Of a DNA stretch of 64,000 nt, positions 36,954 through 61,004 are shown one piece after another. The position numbers and the translations under genes are program-made. Origin of the DNA: Polytrichum commune (taxonomy: Eukaryota; Streptophyta; Polytrichopsida; Polytrichales; Polytrichaceae); assembly GCA_950295325.1 (NCBI GenBank), contig OX485805.1:33715501-33779500 (forward strand), in the 5' to 3' direction. The notes beneath the pieces were generated by a model that was not told the origin of the DNA, searched no databases, and saw only the letters and a program-made list of their open reading frames with translations. How positions within the stretch are numbered: the first letter of the stretch is position 1; the number at the start of each line of letters is the position of its first letter.

Positions 36954-39186
36954 CAGGCAGTTCTCCTCGTCCATTGTGTGGTGCGAGCACATCATCTACG
37001 CATAATGACCAGTGTGGGCCACCCAACAAATTTTAGCAAGTAGCGTCAAGAACTTTCACCATTTCACTTTGATGGGCATTGAAGCAACCTCGGAGTCGAC
37101 AAGCATGTTGGTTGCGTCGACATGCAATGAGGAAGCTCTGACTTGCAAGTGTAGATGAAAAATCAATGGCCTCTTGACATGTTAGTTGATGATTGTGTGA
37201 GGTCGGAGGCTAATTTTAGTGGCAGTTAACTGCTAAAACCATGACATAGTGCACACTGTGTGAACAACCATATGAGGCTTGTAGTTAGTGGAGGCAACAT
37301 AGTTCCTCATATTCCGGTTGGTAAAAAGGTCGATCAAGGAGCTGTAACGGTCACAAAATCGGATAGTGCAACAAGGCCCTAATTTGACATGTGCCATCCT
37401 AGCCCCATTACACCCATGGTCCCCCACCTTTTTGGAACGGTGGGCAACAATGAAGAATGTCGGTGCAATGGCCTCATCACCACCACCACGTCTTTCATTA
37501 TATATAGATGATGTATGCTAGGTATTTGTTAGATGTTTGGTGTAGTTTCTTCATGCAAGTTTTGGTGAGGGGCTTGGGTATTTGAGTTTTTTCAAGTATT
37601 CCATATTTAGATTGTTAGTACGACAAGGGGGTTGACTTTCCAACCTTTTTTATTGGAGAGCTTCTATAGACTATGAGCGGATTATATTAGTTGTGTTTTT
37701 CTTGGATGGACTGTTCTTTGAACCGGTCATGGTAATAAGTATATTCAATGAATTGAGTATTGGTATGTTGGTACGGGGGAGAAGGGGGGGGGGGGGAGTA
37801 GGCTTCTCCAATGAACATTGTAAGGTCCAGTCATAGGCGAGCTAGGCATGTGCGAGTTAGGCAAGAACGGGTATCTTACATGTATAATTTGAACACAAAT
37901 CTCAATTTATTTCAAGGCCCACATAAGGTGTAAGGTCGAGGCATCCATAGTCAACCATGTCCATTTAACCGCTCACTAGGGTAAGTGTAATGCCAACATG
38001 GATGAGGTCTGTTGTGGTCTACATTTTTTAGACCAAGGGAGTTAAGGTTTATGTGGTGGTGGCTTGTGATCAATTACCTCATATAAGTTTTGATGACTGT
38101 CATAGCCAATAATTAGCATTTAGATGAGCAAGTATGGATTAACTTATAGATTGACCCTGTGTTCTAATAAACTTTACTGCTTCAAAAATTGTAGCAATTT
38201 CCATGTTCATAACTTTTTTAATAAAAAAAAGTGTATCCTCCTTAGGATTTGTTTCTCTTTGCGAAAAAAAATAATCCCCCGCTAATGCTCCTTGTAAACT
38301 AGTGCAAACTCTCTTATTTTATCAGCTATAGATGCTTCAACCTTAAGACGGACTTAATAATGTTGTGTTCCAATTATTGGGGCACCTCTATAAAATATTC
38401 TTTAAGCATGTTTTTGGGTGAATATTCACCCTGAGATTAAGCAATGGTTTACTCAACAATCTTTATGTAGATTGTGAACCTCTTTTTCTTTTCGATAAAA
38501 AAGGCTTAAAACTTAAATACAAAAGTAAGTTTACATTAGGATTTGGGTGCCAAAAACTTGGGGTCCAAACTCAAGATTGATTTCTCAAACTAGAAGTATT
38601 TATTTGAATGAAGACTGACATAGTGATGCCATGGCACTAGGACCACTTCAGTTTTCATACTTTGGACCGGACCCTAGTAAACCCCTTGGGTCCAAAATTT
38701 TGATCTTGACCAATGAGATTGCTCGATTTTGGAGTAAACTTTGGTCTTGGACCCTAGTGTGAACCCAGCCTATTAAGAAGGTTCGTATCCAGGCTTCACC
38801 AACAGCAGGCGAAGATGGATAAAGAAAGAGCGAGGCTGATTGGGCTCTCCAATTCGCCCTTTATCCGCCTCCTATCCCTGTTCCCACGCTCCCCACGTTC
38901 CCCGAGCTCCCAGTCTCGGGCTGCGATTGGCGTAGGGTTTGGGAACACGACGAGGGAGCTTTGGGAACGCGCTCTGACCCGGCGAGACGCCGGGTATGGA
39001 CACCTGGAGCTCGTCTCTCTCGCTCCACCAGACACACTCCCCTTCCGCCATCGCCATTCCTCATCAAGCACACGCTCACTCGCTTTCAATTGCACTCGCA
39101 CTCTTTCCTCCTTCCCTCAGATCTCCAGCTCCAGACGCCGAGACTCCATCTTCGGAGGTTTTTTTGGAGCCGTTTGAGCTGCGAAA
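36954..39186. other. Intergenic DNA and psaG upstream region
   Basis: From 36954 to about 38760 the DNA is AT-rich without a supported gene, with a G13 run near 37784. From about 38800 to 39186 GC content rises sharply and CTCC/CGC-rich sequence leads to the psaG start, consistent with a proximal promoter and 5' untranslated region. The 101- and 120-codon frames here on both strands are by-products of GC richness. Confidence 0.5.
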
Positions 39187-41117
39187 ATGGCCGCTTGTGC
39201 TGCAACTTCCCGGGTGGCCGCAGGCGTCCCCAGCCTGTGTGTGAGCAGGAAGGCTGTGAAGGCCTCCGGCGTAGCGCAAGCCAGCTTTGCAGGTCTGAGG
39301 GCAGGCAACAAGGTGGACTGCTTGAGCATCAGCCGAAGCTCGTTCGGAAGCCAGACCGCCATCGCCAAGTCAGCTGCCAGGACCACCTGCTTTGCGGACA
39401 CTGCCCTCACCATCAGCCTCAGCACTGGAGCTCTCCTGTTCCTCGGCCGCTTCGTCTTCCTCCCCTTCCAGAGGGACAACGTGAGTGTCTCTCGATGCTC
39501 CGCTCTCTCTCGGTGCTTGTGCTTCTGAATGCAGGCTGCGTGGATGGCGCACGAAAGCTCGTCATGTCTAATTACGCCTCCTTCGTATTAATTTCACCTG
39601 TATATGATGATGGGTATATTTTGACAAACCATAAGTAGCCCCCCTCGATCGAGAGTTCCGTAGTAAGTGTGCATGGACTGGATAAGGCTCCTCAAAAAAA
39701 TATCCTTGCATTCAGAGGAACAATGTAAGTCCTTAGACTGAGCGCTTCGGCTGATTTCTTGAGAATGAAATCCGTCATTTGCTTTGCCTAAGTATGTGTC
39801 ATCTGGCTGTTGTGAATTCCTCCCCTCCAGTCGGACAATTTGTTGAAATATCTCTCTCCGGGAATTAGTGTGCCCTTCTGGACTGCCACGGTGAAATTTT
39901 CTTCTCGCTGAAGAACCTAGATTGCTGTCTTGCGGGAGTTTTGCCTATTGCACTATAATATGATTTGGTAGAATATGATGTCAGTGTCGTACAGTGCTGA
40001 GACATCACCTACTAGCTGTCAACGTGGAACTACAAGGAACAATAGAACTCGAGCAGAACTCCAGCATGTCCGCTTGTAATATCTCAAGTCTTAGAAGCTT
40101 CTACTGAAAGTTTTCACTGGAGTCACTCTTCTCTTCGACGTTCATACAGCTTAACGTTTTGCTGTCAGTGCCATGGCGCTTCCGTGTAGTGCAGCGATTT
40201 TACATTCGTAGACAAGCTTCTAGCTGAGCAGAAAATGATATAGAAGGGAGTCTTCACGGGACTTCAAGGTCGGCGCAGTGTCCTCGAGTTGTACCATTTC
40301 GAGAAAATGCACCATACGCGATTGATGTTTTGCAGATTTCATGTCGGATAGTCCACTCCACGATGAATGAAACGGAGACACCGTATACCCCCCTTGGTAT
40401 GTGGAGGTTTCCGTTTGTTGATCTCCAAGATTCGAGTCGTATCTGCAGTATGCTGACATTATCATTAGTATCATCATGACACGTTTTGGACATCGAAATC
40501 CAGTGCACTTGGTGGAGTTTTCGTTTGTTGATCTTCTCATATCAAGATTTGAGTCATATGTGTAGTATGTACATCATATCCTTAGTATCATCATCTCACG
40601 TTCTGGACATTGAAATCCTGTGCAGTATGTAGATCTTTACGTTTATTGAGTCTTCGTAAATCCAGAATTGAGTCATATGTGCAGTATGCACATCATATCC
40701 TTAGTATCATCGCCTCACGTTTTGGATATTGAAATCCGGTGCATTAGGTGGATGTCTTCGTATGTCAATCTTCTTAAACCAAGAACTGAGACATAGTTGG
40801 AGCAGTATGCACATCATATCCCAAGTATTATAATCACACATTTGTCATATTGTAATCTGGTGCACCTGGTGGCGTTTACTCACAAAATTACTGGGGGTGG
40901 AATTGTGCAGGTGTCGAAACAGGGTCTGCCAGAGCAGAACGGAGTGACTCACTTCGAGGCTGGAGACAGCAGGGCGCAAGAGGTCGTGGGAATGTTGAAG
41001 ACCAACGACCCCGCCGGCTTCACCCTCGTCGATGTGCTCGCCTGGGGAGCCTTGGGCCACGCCATCGGATTCTTCATCCTGGCCACCGCCAACAACGGTT
41101 ACACCCCCACTTTCTAG
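39187..41117 (+). CDS. psaG: Photosystem I reaction centre subunit V (PSI-G)
   Basis: Two exons, 39187-39480 and 40911-41117, join at CAAC|GTGAGT and GTGCAG|GTGTCG to 166 residues. The first about 65 residues are Ala/Ser/Arg-rich with few acidic residues, a plastid transit peptide. Mature sequence begins near [13 protein letters not shown]. Two membrane helices are visible: about 70-93 ([18 protein letters not shown]) and about 138-158 ([19 protein letters not shown]). Between them is the stromal loop with [17 protein letters not shown], diagnostic of PsaG rather than its paralogue PsaK. PsaG is a green-lineage PSI subunit that helps bind the LHCI antenna. The context AAAATGGC supports the start. 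Light regulation is expected but not read from the sequence. Confidence 0.95.
40405..40865. repeat. Tandem repeat in the psaG intron, about 115-bp unit
   Basis: Four diverged units start near 40407, 40517, 40634 and 40755. Each has TTCGT-TGT-ATCTTC, GAGTCATATGTGCAGTATG, ACATCATATCCTTAGTATCAT, CACGTTTTGGACATTGAAAT and CCGGTGCA words. The last copy runs up to about 45 bp before the 3' splice site, so its end approaches the branch-point region. Confidence 0.85.
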
Positions 41118-41563
41118 AAGACCAGCAGATTAGCACACTATTCAAAATCATTACTGACTCATCGACTCCCCCACATTCTTCCTCCCGGAGGGATGTGGAT
41201 CCATGTCCTGAGAAATTTGTACTTAGCTGCTGCAGCGTAGTAGGTTCCTGTCTGTCGCCGCTGCATCTCACAGTGTATCATCAATTCAAGGAAGCGTGTA
41301 CATTTGAGAAGAAATCATGACGCACTATTTCTCCCAGTTCTTGTGCACGATTGCAGGTGAGTGATTTGTAGCAAAAGTTGTCAAATTCAAAGTTATCATG
41401 ATTGATGTTGTGCAAGTTGAAAACCCTCGTCTCTTTCACAAACTTCTTTGGTGTTTCCTGGAGGAAGTACACAGCAGCTATCCTGTTTTTCAAATTTGAA
41501 TGTCTTTTTTGCACATGATTTGGAATAAAGGATGTCAATACATCAATATCTAAGGTGCTGTAA
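41118..41563. other. psaG 3' flank
   Basis: The region presumably carries the psaG 3' untranslated sequence. An AATAAA lies near 41525, probably too far (over 400 bp) to be certain. No other gene is seen. Confidence 0.35.
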
Positions 41564-41889
41564 GAGCATGTCCACTCATGGAGCCGCAACCAGGCCACTA
41601 CCATTGGCTATTTTGCTCTTGTATAGCAACACTGCATGTTATGTCCCACCTTTGAAGTCCACATATAACCAAAATTCTCATTGCTATGTCAAAGAAGCCC
41701 CTCTCTCAAGAGCCCTTTGACATGCCATACTTGGTGAGTTGAGAGAGGGCATGTCTATAATTGGTGGACAAGGGCAATTTCAAATACATAGAGGGGCTTA
41801 TGGGTGGGACATACCATGCTCATTTGCCTGAAAAGGTTTAGGAAATCGATGGTAGAGGCCTCATTGTGGCTCCATGAGTGGTGATGCTC
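41564..41889. mobile_element. Tourist-like (PIF/Harbinger) MITE with TAA duplication
   Basis: The ends GAGCATGTCCACTCATGGAG and CTCCATGAGTGGTGATGCTC are inverted copies of about 33 bp. The homology continues inwards through GCATGTTATGTCCCACC and GGTGGGACATACCATGC, making nearly the whole 326-bp element a foldback. TAA flanks both sides (41561-41563 and 41890-41892). GAGCA ends plus a 3-bp TWA target duplication are characteristic of PIF/Harbinger MITEs. It lies between psaG and GLT1 with no coding capacity. Confidence 0.8.
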
Positions 41890-44351
41890 TAAACGTGTTG
41901 TGTTGTATGTGGATGAGAGTGTGTTTATGGGTTATGGTTACATGACTCGAGGTATACACGTTCCTAACAATTTGGCAAGTTTGGGGACTTGGACTTTGTG
42001 TGAAACTCAAAGTCTCATGTCCAAGTTTCATCTCCAAGGCAAAGTTCCAAGGGTTTTCTGGAATACTTCAATCACCATGGAAGTATGTATCATCTCTCTT
42101 TAAGAGACTAAAGCCATGGATGAAAGAAAAGAACATATTTTTGTTGTTCTTGCTCTCGTCATGGTCATAAAACATGTGATTGATGCCTTTTGACATTTCA
42201 ACAAATTCTTATGTATGTTGATGGCCATTTTCATTCTTGAAGCAGGTTGCATCAATACTGCAAGGACTTTGTGGAAATATGAGAGGATAGGATATATAGA
42301 ATAAAATCTTCAGAGCTCATTTTAGAGAATATGTTCAAAAAACGTGTGCGAGTGAATCTATCTATTCAAATTTATATTTAGAAAATATAGATTAAGTCCA
42401 TAATTTTTCGGAGCTTGATTATGTATATGAAAAAAATGCAAAACTTGTTTTTTGCTCAACCCAACTCTCAACATATGTTCCAAGCTTCCAAGAAGTGTTG
42501 CCATGTAGGCATTCGTGTCATACTTGGGATGTAGGACTTGGACCCCATGTGAAGTGGTAAGCCCTAACTCCCATGTTCTCAACGGTTAAAATTGCATAGA
42601 TTGACCTCAAGTGGCTTGGGACTTGGGACTCCGGATCTCATGCGAACTGACCCTTAGAGTGATCCGCTATATATTTTCAATTATCTCATTTATTTGTGAG
42701 ACACCCTTGTCGAGTTGCCTCAATTTTCGTATGTGGTGTATCTTGACCCATCCGCAGTCAATTACCTCCTTGGATTAGCCTTTCAAACCAGGTTTGGAAA
42801 CCATGCGACACAAGATATTTGAATCATATCTCAAATTCTCACAGAATTCTTGAGTCAAAATGTTCTTAAACCCTTTTTTTTCGTATAGGGGCAGTTGTTT
42901 TTCAAACCCACAGAGGCCATTATGAAGTGCATCTTGAATACAATCCTTGATGCCTTTGTATGAAGCTTCATGATTGCGACAATGCCTTACATATAAAATT
43001 ATACTGAAGTGTATAGTTGGCATATCCATTGTCCTACAATTGTTGCAGCATCCACTCATCACTGTTTCAATGTGCTATGTGGTGGACTTCTCATGTGTGC
43101 ACCTAAGGGAAGCAGGCCTCAAACGGATGTGTTTACTGTGCACCCACTTCTCAGAAGCTCGATGGTGCTAAAATTGACAAAGGACTCCAACGGACCACAA
43201 TATGTTTTGTTCGAATGCCATATGCAAAACTTTTCAAGATTCAAAGTTATATTGGCAGATTACCCAAATACTTGCACAAGAGCTTGTTGTGGAGGTGGTG
43301 GACATTTTTCAAACCAATACGCACTTATTGTGGAGGTTTTTAGGATTTTTGGGTGGGGTGTTGGTTTGAGCAACATCTCCATTCATAGATGAAATAAGCG
43401 ATTAGTGCACCTAGTCCACATGGAAAATTGAAATCATGCCATAATCATTTCCCTCATGAATACTTACTTATTCATCGTCAAAGAGAAGGTTTCCAATTAT
43501 AATTAAAGCCTTAAAGCCTTGATCGGTAAACACGTAGTTCAATCTCTTTCAGACGTATCTTTTTGTTGCATAGTCCGTCCTTAGATCCATACTTAATCAT
43601 ACACCACAATATGATAATCCGTTTAAGATGGATAACCGGATTGCACCCGCTTATACACCGCTCACACACACTGAGCGTCGGACATTCGAAACGTTCAATA
43701 ATTCAGAGAGCAACACCTTGCATGTGCAAGTGCAAAAAGTTCTTCAAACCTCAGGACGTTGAACGTTTGGGTATAGTATTTCGGTAGAATACCGTGACAC
43801 AGATGATGCAAAAGTAATAAAGTTGTTACTAATGGCAAGCCAGGGTTTATTTGGAGGAAAGTAACTTCCTCTTTCATCTTACTATATTCCGAGAGTCATT
43901 GAACATTTTAAAACATCCAACGAATTTGTAGAATCCTGTGACAGACCTCAATTTTTGATCGTCCAACGGTAAAGTGCACCAAAGATTCGATTCCCGACCA
44001 CATCTGAATGAAAAGCAATCGTGACGAAATTTGTGTACATTGGAAGAACTAAACTCCACTATTGATAAAAGGGGAGTTGACAACCCCGGCAGATACTCTG
44101 CTCTAAACATCCAGACACCTCCACCATCTTTGGAAGGAGATGCCCAGCAGCCTATTTTACACGGTAGACTATCAAAGGTGGGTATGGCAATCAATCGGCC
44201 GCTACTGTTCTCCCTGACATCACTACCTTTGACCTAGACGCAAAATAACTCGAGACCTGCCTACTTCGGAGCTCGATTTCTTCTCGAGCTTCAAAATTTA
44301 TACCTTGTCCATGCGACCAAAAAGCACCTGCGCAATAATAATCCATTTTGC
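41890..44351. other. Convergent intergenic region, no gene seen
   Basis: This lies between the 3' ends of psaG and GLT1. Open frames of up to 127 codons (for example 43009-43392) lack recognisable domains or conserved-looking composition. The GLT1 3' untranslated region must lie in the right-hand end, but no polyadenylation signal was assigned. Confidence 0.45.
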
Positions 44352-55901
<11,550 letters not shown>

Positions 55902-57049
55902 GGGATGCTCCTTTTCTCTGCGACCTCGATAACACTCTTTTTCCCTCTTTCTGTCCTCAAAAACACCCTGCCTCTTTCTTGTTCCTTCCTTTTACCTCTT
56001 CAGAACTCCCTAGGCTGATTCAAAAAGGCAACCTAAGAGGATAAAAGCAACGCACGATCGAATGAAATGGCCTTGCTATCGACGATCCATTCCCGGAACA
56101 GAAACCGCCACTCCCGATCGAATGCAATCGCCTATAACTTCCTGATCCGTCCACCAAGTGCCTCCGCGTTCGTTCCCGGCTGAGGATCCTTGCGCGAGCC
56201 CGCCACAACTAGCGAGGCTCCGGGATCTGGCTGCGGCAGGGTGGAGGCAGCGATTGATGGCGATGAAGAGGGAAATGGAGGGAGAAAGAGAGAAAGAGAG
56301 AGAGGGAGGGAGGAAGAGTGGAGAAAGAAGAGCTAGCAAAGAGCACATAAACGAGACTTCCCTTATAAGCCCTTCCGTAGCATTCGCATGGGCGTCGCGT
56401 CTCCCCACCGAGACGAACACCAACGAACGTCGACGAATTCCAACGAACCTCTCGCACCGTCCGATGAAGACGATCGTTCCGACCGGTTTCCCCGGTCCCG
56501 ATCTGGCCATTTGACCGGGATTCGATTAGTTCCGGCCCTTCTGCGACCGCCTGCTTTTCACTCCGAGGGTAAAACGTAGTAAGTCTCAACCACCGAGGAT
56601 ACCTGCCCTAGCGGTAGGAGCCTGGAAGTGGGAAACCGTCGAGGCTCCTCCTAGTGGCACAGTTATTTTCTAGGGTTAGGCCAATTTTCTAGCGGCCAAC
56701 TCCACCTTTGGGAGAGAAAAAATTGGAGCCCTCTTGCCATTATTAGATCATCCATCTTTCCCATTATTCTCATAGGAAAGTTTCGTGCAGCTCAGCTCAC
56801 TCACAGCAAGTAGTAGTAGGCTTAGGGGAGTCCACTACACAGCTCAGTATTGGTTAAACTATTAGCATTTGTATCTTGAGTATGGGAATTTTCCAAAGTA
56901 AGTGTCCAAAGAGAAGAGATTCCTACAAGTGGAACGCATTTAGATTTGGTGAATTACACTGCACAATGCATTCGTGTCAGTTTGTTCCGTGTCACAAAAT
57001 ATGTCAAGACACCTCAATCAAACCCAAGCCTGAGAGAGTTTGTGTGTGT
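55902..57049 (-). promoter_or_regulatory. GLT1 5' flank and promoter region
   Basis: The first 700 bases upstream of the GLT1 ATG are GC-rich with a purine run (GAGAGAAAGAGAG, about 56280-56310 on the plus strand). No competing gene is apparent; the 118- to 144-codon frames on both strands here lack domains. Position suggests the 5' untranslated region and promoter; the transcription start is not determined. Confidence 0.4.
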
Positions 57050-57870
57050 TGGGGGGGGGCATGTTTGATTCAATTACTTATCTTAATTGAACACCTACAT
57101 TTGAGTGGTAATGATGTGGTTTGGTGTGGTTGTAATAATGGATACCCACCCCCAAAAAAGAGTAGGGAAGAAGTCGGACTACATGCTCAAGTATTATTGT
57201 AAGAGCAAGCCCAATGATTTTTGTATATGAATCTGCATCCAGGAATGGAATGTGGCCTCCATCCGGGATGCAAAAAGCATATGCATGTAATCCACCCAAT
57301 CATCATGCATCCCATCATTACCTAACCACCGCTATGTGTAATTAGTAATTCATATAATCTCATCACACTGGTTATGTATGAAAAGTGAATATCCTATCAA
57401 TCACTAGGAAGGTAGATTGTTGACCCTAATTTACCATACAACTACAATAAATGAAATTGTCCTATCTTATAGAAGCCCCCTACATATCCCTCGCATATGT
57501 AGGGAGTTTGCAGCTTCATGCAAGGTATTTCATCCAAGATACCGTTTAGCAACAACAATTGGGCCACTTCCCCTGCATCTGCATCTACATTGCATATGTG
57601 AAAGTGCAGTTGCACGGTGAGTGGCCTTGCCCTAAATTCACTAGTCAAAACCTACTTGGGGAGATCAAAAGTATATGACCATTTAATGTGCACATGAATC
57701 TCCACTTTCATAATGAATAAGATATTCATATTATAAGCTTTGAAATCATGAGGAAAATGGCTACATCCTCGATTTGGATTTGCAAACCATCTCGTAAGAA
57801 TCGCGTGATTCATACCCTAAGAGAAGAGGGCTACTATTGAAGACCCATCTACCTTGACATGTGTTCTCCA
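57050..57870. repeat. Dispersed repeat R2, copy 1, split by a MITE
   Basis: Segments 57090-57195 and 57650-57870 align by eye, in order, with 62090-62165 and 62220-62460. Shared words include ATGTGGTT-GGTGTG, GGACT-C-TGCTCA, AATAAGATATTC, CATGAGGAAA and CCATCT-GTA. The MITE at 57203-57632 sits at a break in this copy. Confidence 0.55.
57203..57632. mobile_element. Tourist-like MITE with TAA duplication, copy 2
   Basis: The left end GAGCAAGCCCAATGATTT pairs with the right end GTGAGTGGCCTTGCCC. TAA flanks both sides (57200-57202 and 57633-57635). Internal words GCATCTGCATCTACATTGCA and GAATCTGCATCCAGGAATGG match the ends of the element at 58482. It is 430 bp with no coding capacity. Confidence 0.7.
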
Positions 57871-58481
57871 CATGATCACACTACTCATTGTCTTTACCGA
57901 GTTTCACACTGCTAACTTATTAGATGGAATTGGAGATCCCTGGCGCTGTTGTGTAACTCCACCTGAACCCTATAGGGAGGACATGAGTACTTTCATCCAA
58001 TATTGTGTTTATCCACATGGATGAAGCTTAGGTGGTCCAGAAAGTGGGGACTAGGGGGAGACAGTTGGGGTGAGAGGAATCTCACCGTTATGTGTGCTAG
58101 CCCTGGTCCAAAGTACTGGCCTACATGGGCCCCTTTGGCCCCACTTGCACTCAATAGGCGCGTGGATGGGAAGTGACAACATGAGACCTCCCCAGAGTAA
58201 AATTAGAAGGATTTTTCATCCATCCCTTTGGGACCCACTGCCCTCCACTTCACTACACTTCCTGTTGGCAAATGGCCACCTTCATATCACTTTGTTAAGG
58301 TGCTTGACTTTAGTGTGAGGCTTTAACTTCTTGAATGTAATTAGACAAGCCTCGAGATCATACTGTGTATGTCGCATGCCGGAGAAATATCTTTAGGAGC
58401 CTTTTGTCGAACTTTTTAGGCCCCGGGGTTACCTATGAAAAATCACTCTCATCCAAAAGTGATGTGATCTTGGATCCTTAA
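57871..58481. other. Intergenic DNA, no gene seen
   Basis: Short frames only, without recognisable features. Confidence 0.4.
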
Positions 58482-59213
58482 GAGCAAGCCCACTCACCTT
58501 GCATATGCATCTGCATTTGCGCTTTTTCATCCACAATGTAGATGCAGATGTGGAATAGTGAGGTTAGTCATGTCTGCAAACGTCATCCAAGACAAAAAGT
58601 TTTGCAAATGAAACAAAATCCCCTATACATGTAAGAGATGTGCATGAAAGGTTGAATATAAGAAGACAACGACCTTTTTAATTGATGACCTACTTCTTTT
58701 TGCTAGTTACAAATGGATTGGTTGAGTTTGAGAAATCACCAAGGAAGGTAAGGGGTTAGGAAAGTTACCCATCATAGATGAACTAGTTGAGTTTGATGAC
58801 GAATTGGTTGAAGATCAAGACTTTTGGAAAATTACCCAAGAGATTTTTGAACATTATCGGTCAAAATATGAGTGATTCCAAGTCCAACCGGTTACATGTT
58901 ATGATCTTTCAAGTTTCCTTCATTAATTTTAGGTCTATTCCATGAATTCCTACCAAATGATCAGTAATTTTCCTGAACCCCTAAACCTCAACTAGTTATT
59001 TCTCAAACTCAACCGGTTCGTATGTGATGGGTCATTTTCTTGAACCCCTAAACTTTAACCATTATTCCTCAAACTCAATTAAGTGGTGGAACTTTACATG
59101 GGGTGCAATGTAGAATGAGTGACAAATTTCTTGGGTACGCATTTGCATCATGGACGGAGGCCACTTTTCGTTCGTGAATGCAAATGCAGGTCCAAGAACG
59201 AGTGGGCTTGCTC
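58482..59213. mobile_element. Tourist-like MITE with TAA duplication, copy 3
   Basis: The left end GAGCAAGCCCACTCACC and right end CGAGTGGGCTTGCTC are inverted. TAA flanks both sides (58479-58481 and 59214-59216). Subterminal CTGCATTTGC and GCAAATGCAG words extend the homology. At 732 bp it is the largest of the set. It contains a copy of repeat R1 (58842-59020) and inverted TTGAGTTTGAGAAAT words, so it may be nested or have captured R1. Confidence 0.75.
58842..59020 (+). repeat. Dispersed repeat R1, copy 4
   Basis: It matches GATTTTTG--CATTATCGGTC and CAAGTCCAACCGGTTACATG, and later TTTCTCAAACTCAACCGGTT. It is enclosed in the MITE at 58482-59213. Confidence 0.75.
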
Positions 59214-60837
59214 TAATCAAATAAATGAACCCAATAGGCCACGGTGTCACATGCTACACTAATTCTCTATTATCACGCATCCATGTTAACACTATCAACC
59301 TCCTAAATATCATGTGCATGTTGGTTGCCACATGCATGATATTAGGGAGGTTAGAGTGTAATGTTATTGATAATAAGGCGAGTTGGTCTTAAAGGGACAC
59401 TATTAACACTACACATTCTTTGTAGGATACAAAACACAAGATTAGTACGAGATGATTGAATGAATCCAACACTTAAAGTCATTTCCCTCGCAACTTTTGA
59501 GGTTTGTATGAATATCTTGTTCATTTTCAAAGTGAATTTTTTCTCTCTCTTTAAAAGATCACATAAGGGTGAGTTTCCATGTAGGCCACACGCCTACTAG
59601 ATTCTAGACAATAGTGGGTCGGAGGTGTTCGCATGTAGTTAAGGACAAGCCATCATTCAACCACATTCCAGTGGTCCATTAGAATGTGGAGCATTGTGGA
59701 CATGGGCCGCTAGATTTCCATGTGCCCACTAAAGAGTCTTTAACCTACAAGTGTTGGTCACCGAAGGATTAAGACCAGTTGAAGACTTGAGAGAACCAAT
59801 GATGGTCTAGAACTCCATCCTTTGCAACCCAAAGGAGGAGGTTAGTAGGTGGATCTGGATTTGAGAAGATGGGAGTAGCTAGCTGGCACATGTGAACCCT
59901 ACATCACTGTATCCCCTCTACATTTGGGCGGGTTTATCCTTATTCGTACTAGAATATGATGGACGAGGGGCCCACATGAAAACTCACCCTCAATCCTCCT
60001 CCCCCCCAAACTCCCACCCCCATAAATGAATAAATAATAAAACAATGTTGATTATCGAGTTTAAGATGGTTAGCAAATTTTGAGCACGTAACTCAACCTC
60101 TCTCAACCACATGTCTTTGTAATATCCGTTCGAAATTTGACACCAAACATGACACTCCGACCACAATTGACATTGAGAAATGCATCTCTATTGTTTCTCG
60201 AGCGTAGTCCAAGGACAAGCTTGGATGGTGTTCATCCAATACACACCGTCGCATTAAGCTTATATACTCATCGCACGGTGCCTTGGGATGGCGCGATCGA
60301 TGCAACGCAAACCTTGGGGAAATCAAACCCTCACAATGAGGTTCGTGATTTTGGGGAAGCAGGCCCCATGACACACAAGACCCTAAACACACCCTCATCC
60401 ATGATATATAAAACACCCGAGATCGTGAGCATTTTGTCACCTAGTAGCCAATGCCGAGCTGCAACATACATACATACGTTGCCTTGCCTTGCCTTCCTTT
60501 CCTTTCCCGTCAACCATACGCTTTGCGGGATGTCCCAAACATTCATTTTTGGCAAAGAGGACCCCCTAGCTCACGAACAAGCGAGGCTATTATAACTTGG
60601 GGGGGCCAAAAGGACCCCTACTTGGTTGTGAAGTGGGGGGCGTGCCTGCGTGTGCCCCTTCCACACACGCTAGGGTCAACCTCACCCTCCTCCTCCTCCG
60701 GCCGGCTTGCTTGCTAGCCCCCATGAGCTCCTTGTTTGCTAGCCCCTTTTGGGCCCAACCGCAACTGCCTGCTTCGTGAACTGCTTGGGCCCTCATCACA
60801 CTGTTTATTTACCCCTCCCTCCATTGGCACTGATTCT
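59214..60837. other. Intergenic DNA, no gene seen
   Basis: No supported gene. The GATGGTTAGCAAATTTTGAG block near 60064 recurs at about 3398. CCTTG and CATA short repeats occur near 60465-60510. Frames of 115-152 codons around 60093-60595 lack recognisable features. Confidence 0.45.
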
Positions 60838-60972
60838 CCCAATTCGTGCGTGTTACTATTCGGAGTTACACAGTGCTCTTTAAGAGCATCAGTTGGTTCG
60901 ATAGGTTGTTCGGACACCATAGAACATTCTCGAGAAAGGTATAGCTCCGAATAGTAACACACACTAATTGGG
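60838..60972. mobile_element. 135-bp MITE with 28-bp inverted ends
   Basis: The left end CCCAATTCGTGCGTGTTACT continues to ATTCGGAG, and the right end CTCCGAATAGTAACACACAC continues to TAATTGGG. They match as inverted repeats with three mismatches. The interior contains GTTCGGACA. A diverged partial copy lies near 61400-61500 (GTGTGTTATGATTTAGAGTT, then TTGTTCGGACATTA). No clear target duplication was found. Confidence 0.75.
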
Positions 60973-61004
60973 ATATTCGGTGTGGTTGTAGATGGCTTGG
61001 TTTA

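Noticed and set aside
38796-39101. Antisense 101-codon gene over the psaG 5' region
   Set aside because: It has low-complexity Arg/Ser/Glu composition and overlaps a GC-rich promoter and 5' untranslated region.
39187-41117. PsaK, the paralogue of PsaG
   Set aside because: The loop with LPEQNG-THFEAGD and the C-terminal ATANNGYTP match PsaG, not PsaK.
56076-56589. Overlapping 118-144-codon frames upstream of GLT1
   Set aside because: The frames on both strands come from GC-rich and GAGAGA-repeat sequence with no domain; they lie in the promoter region of GLT1.
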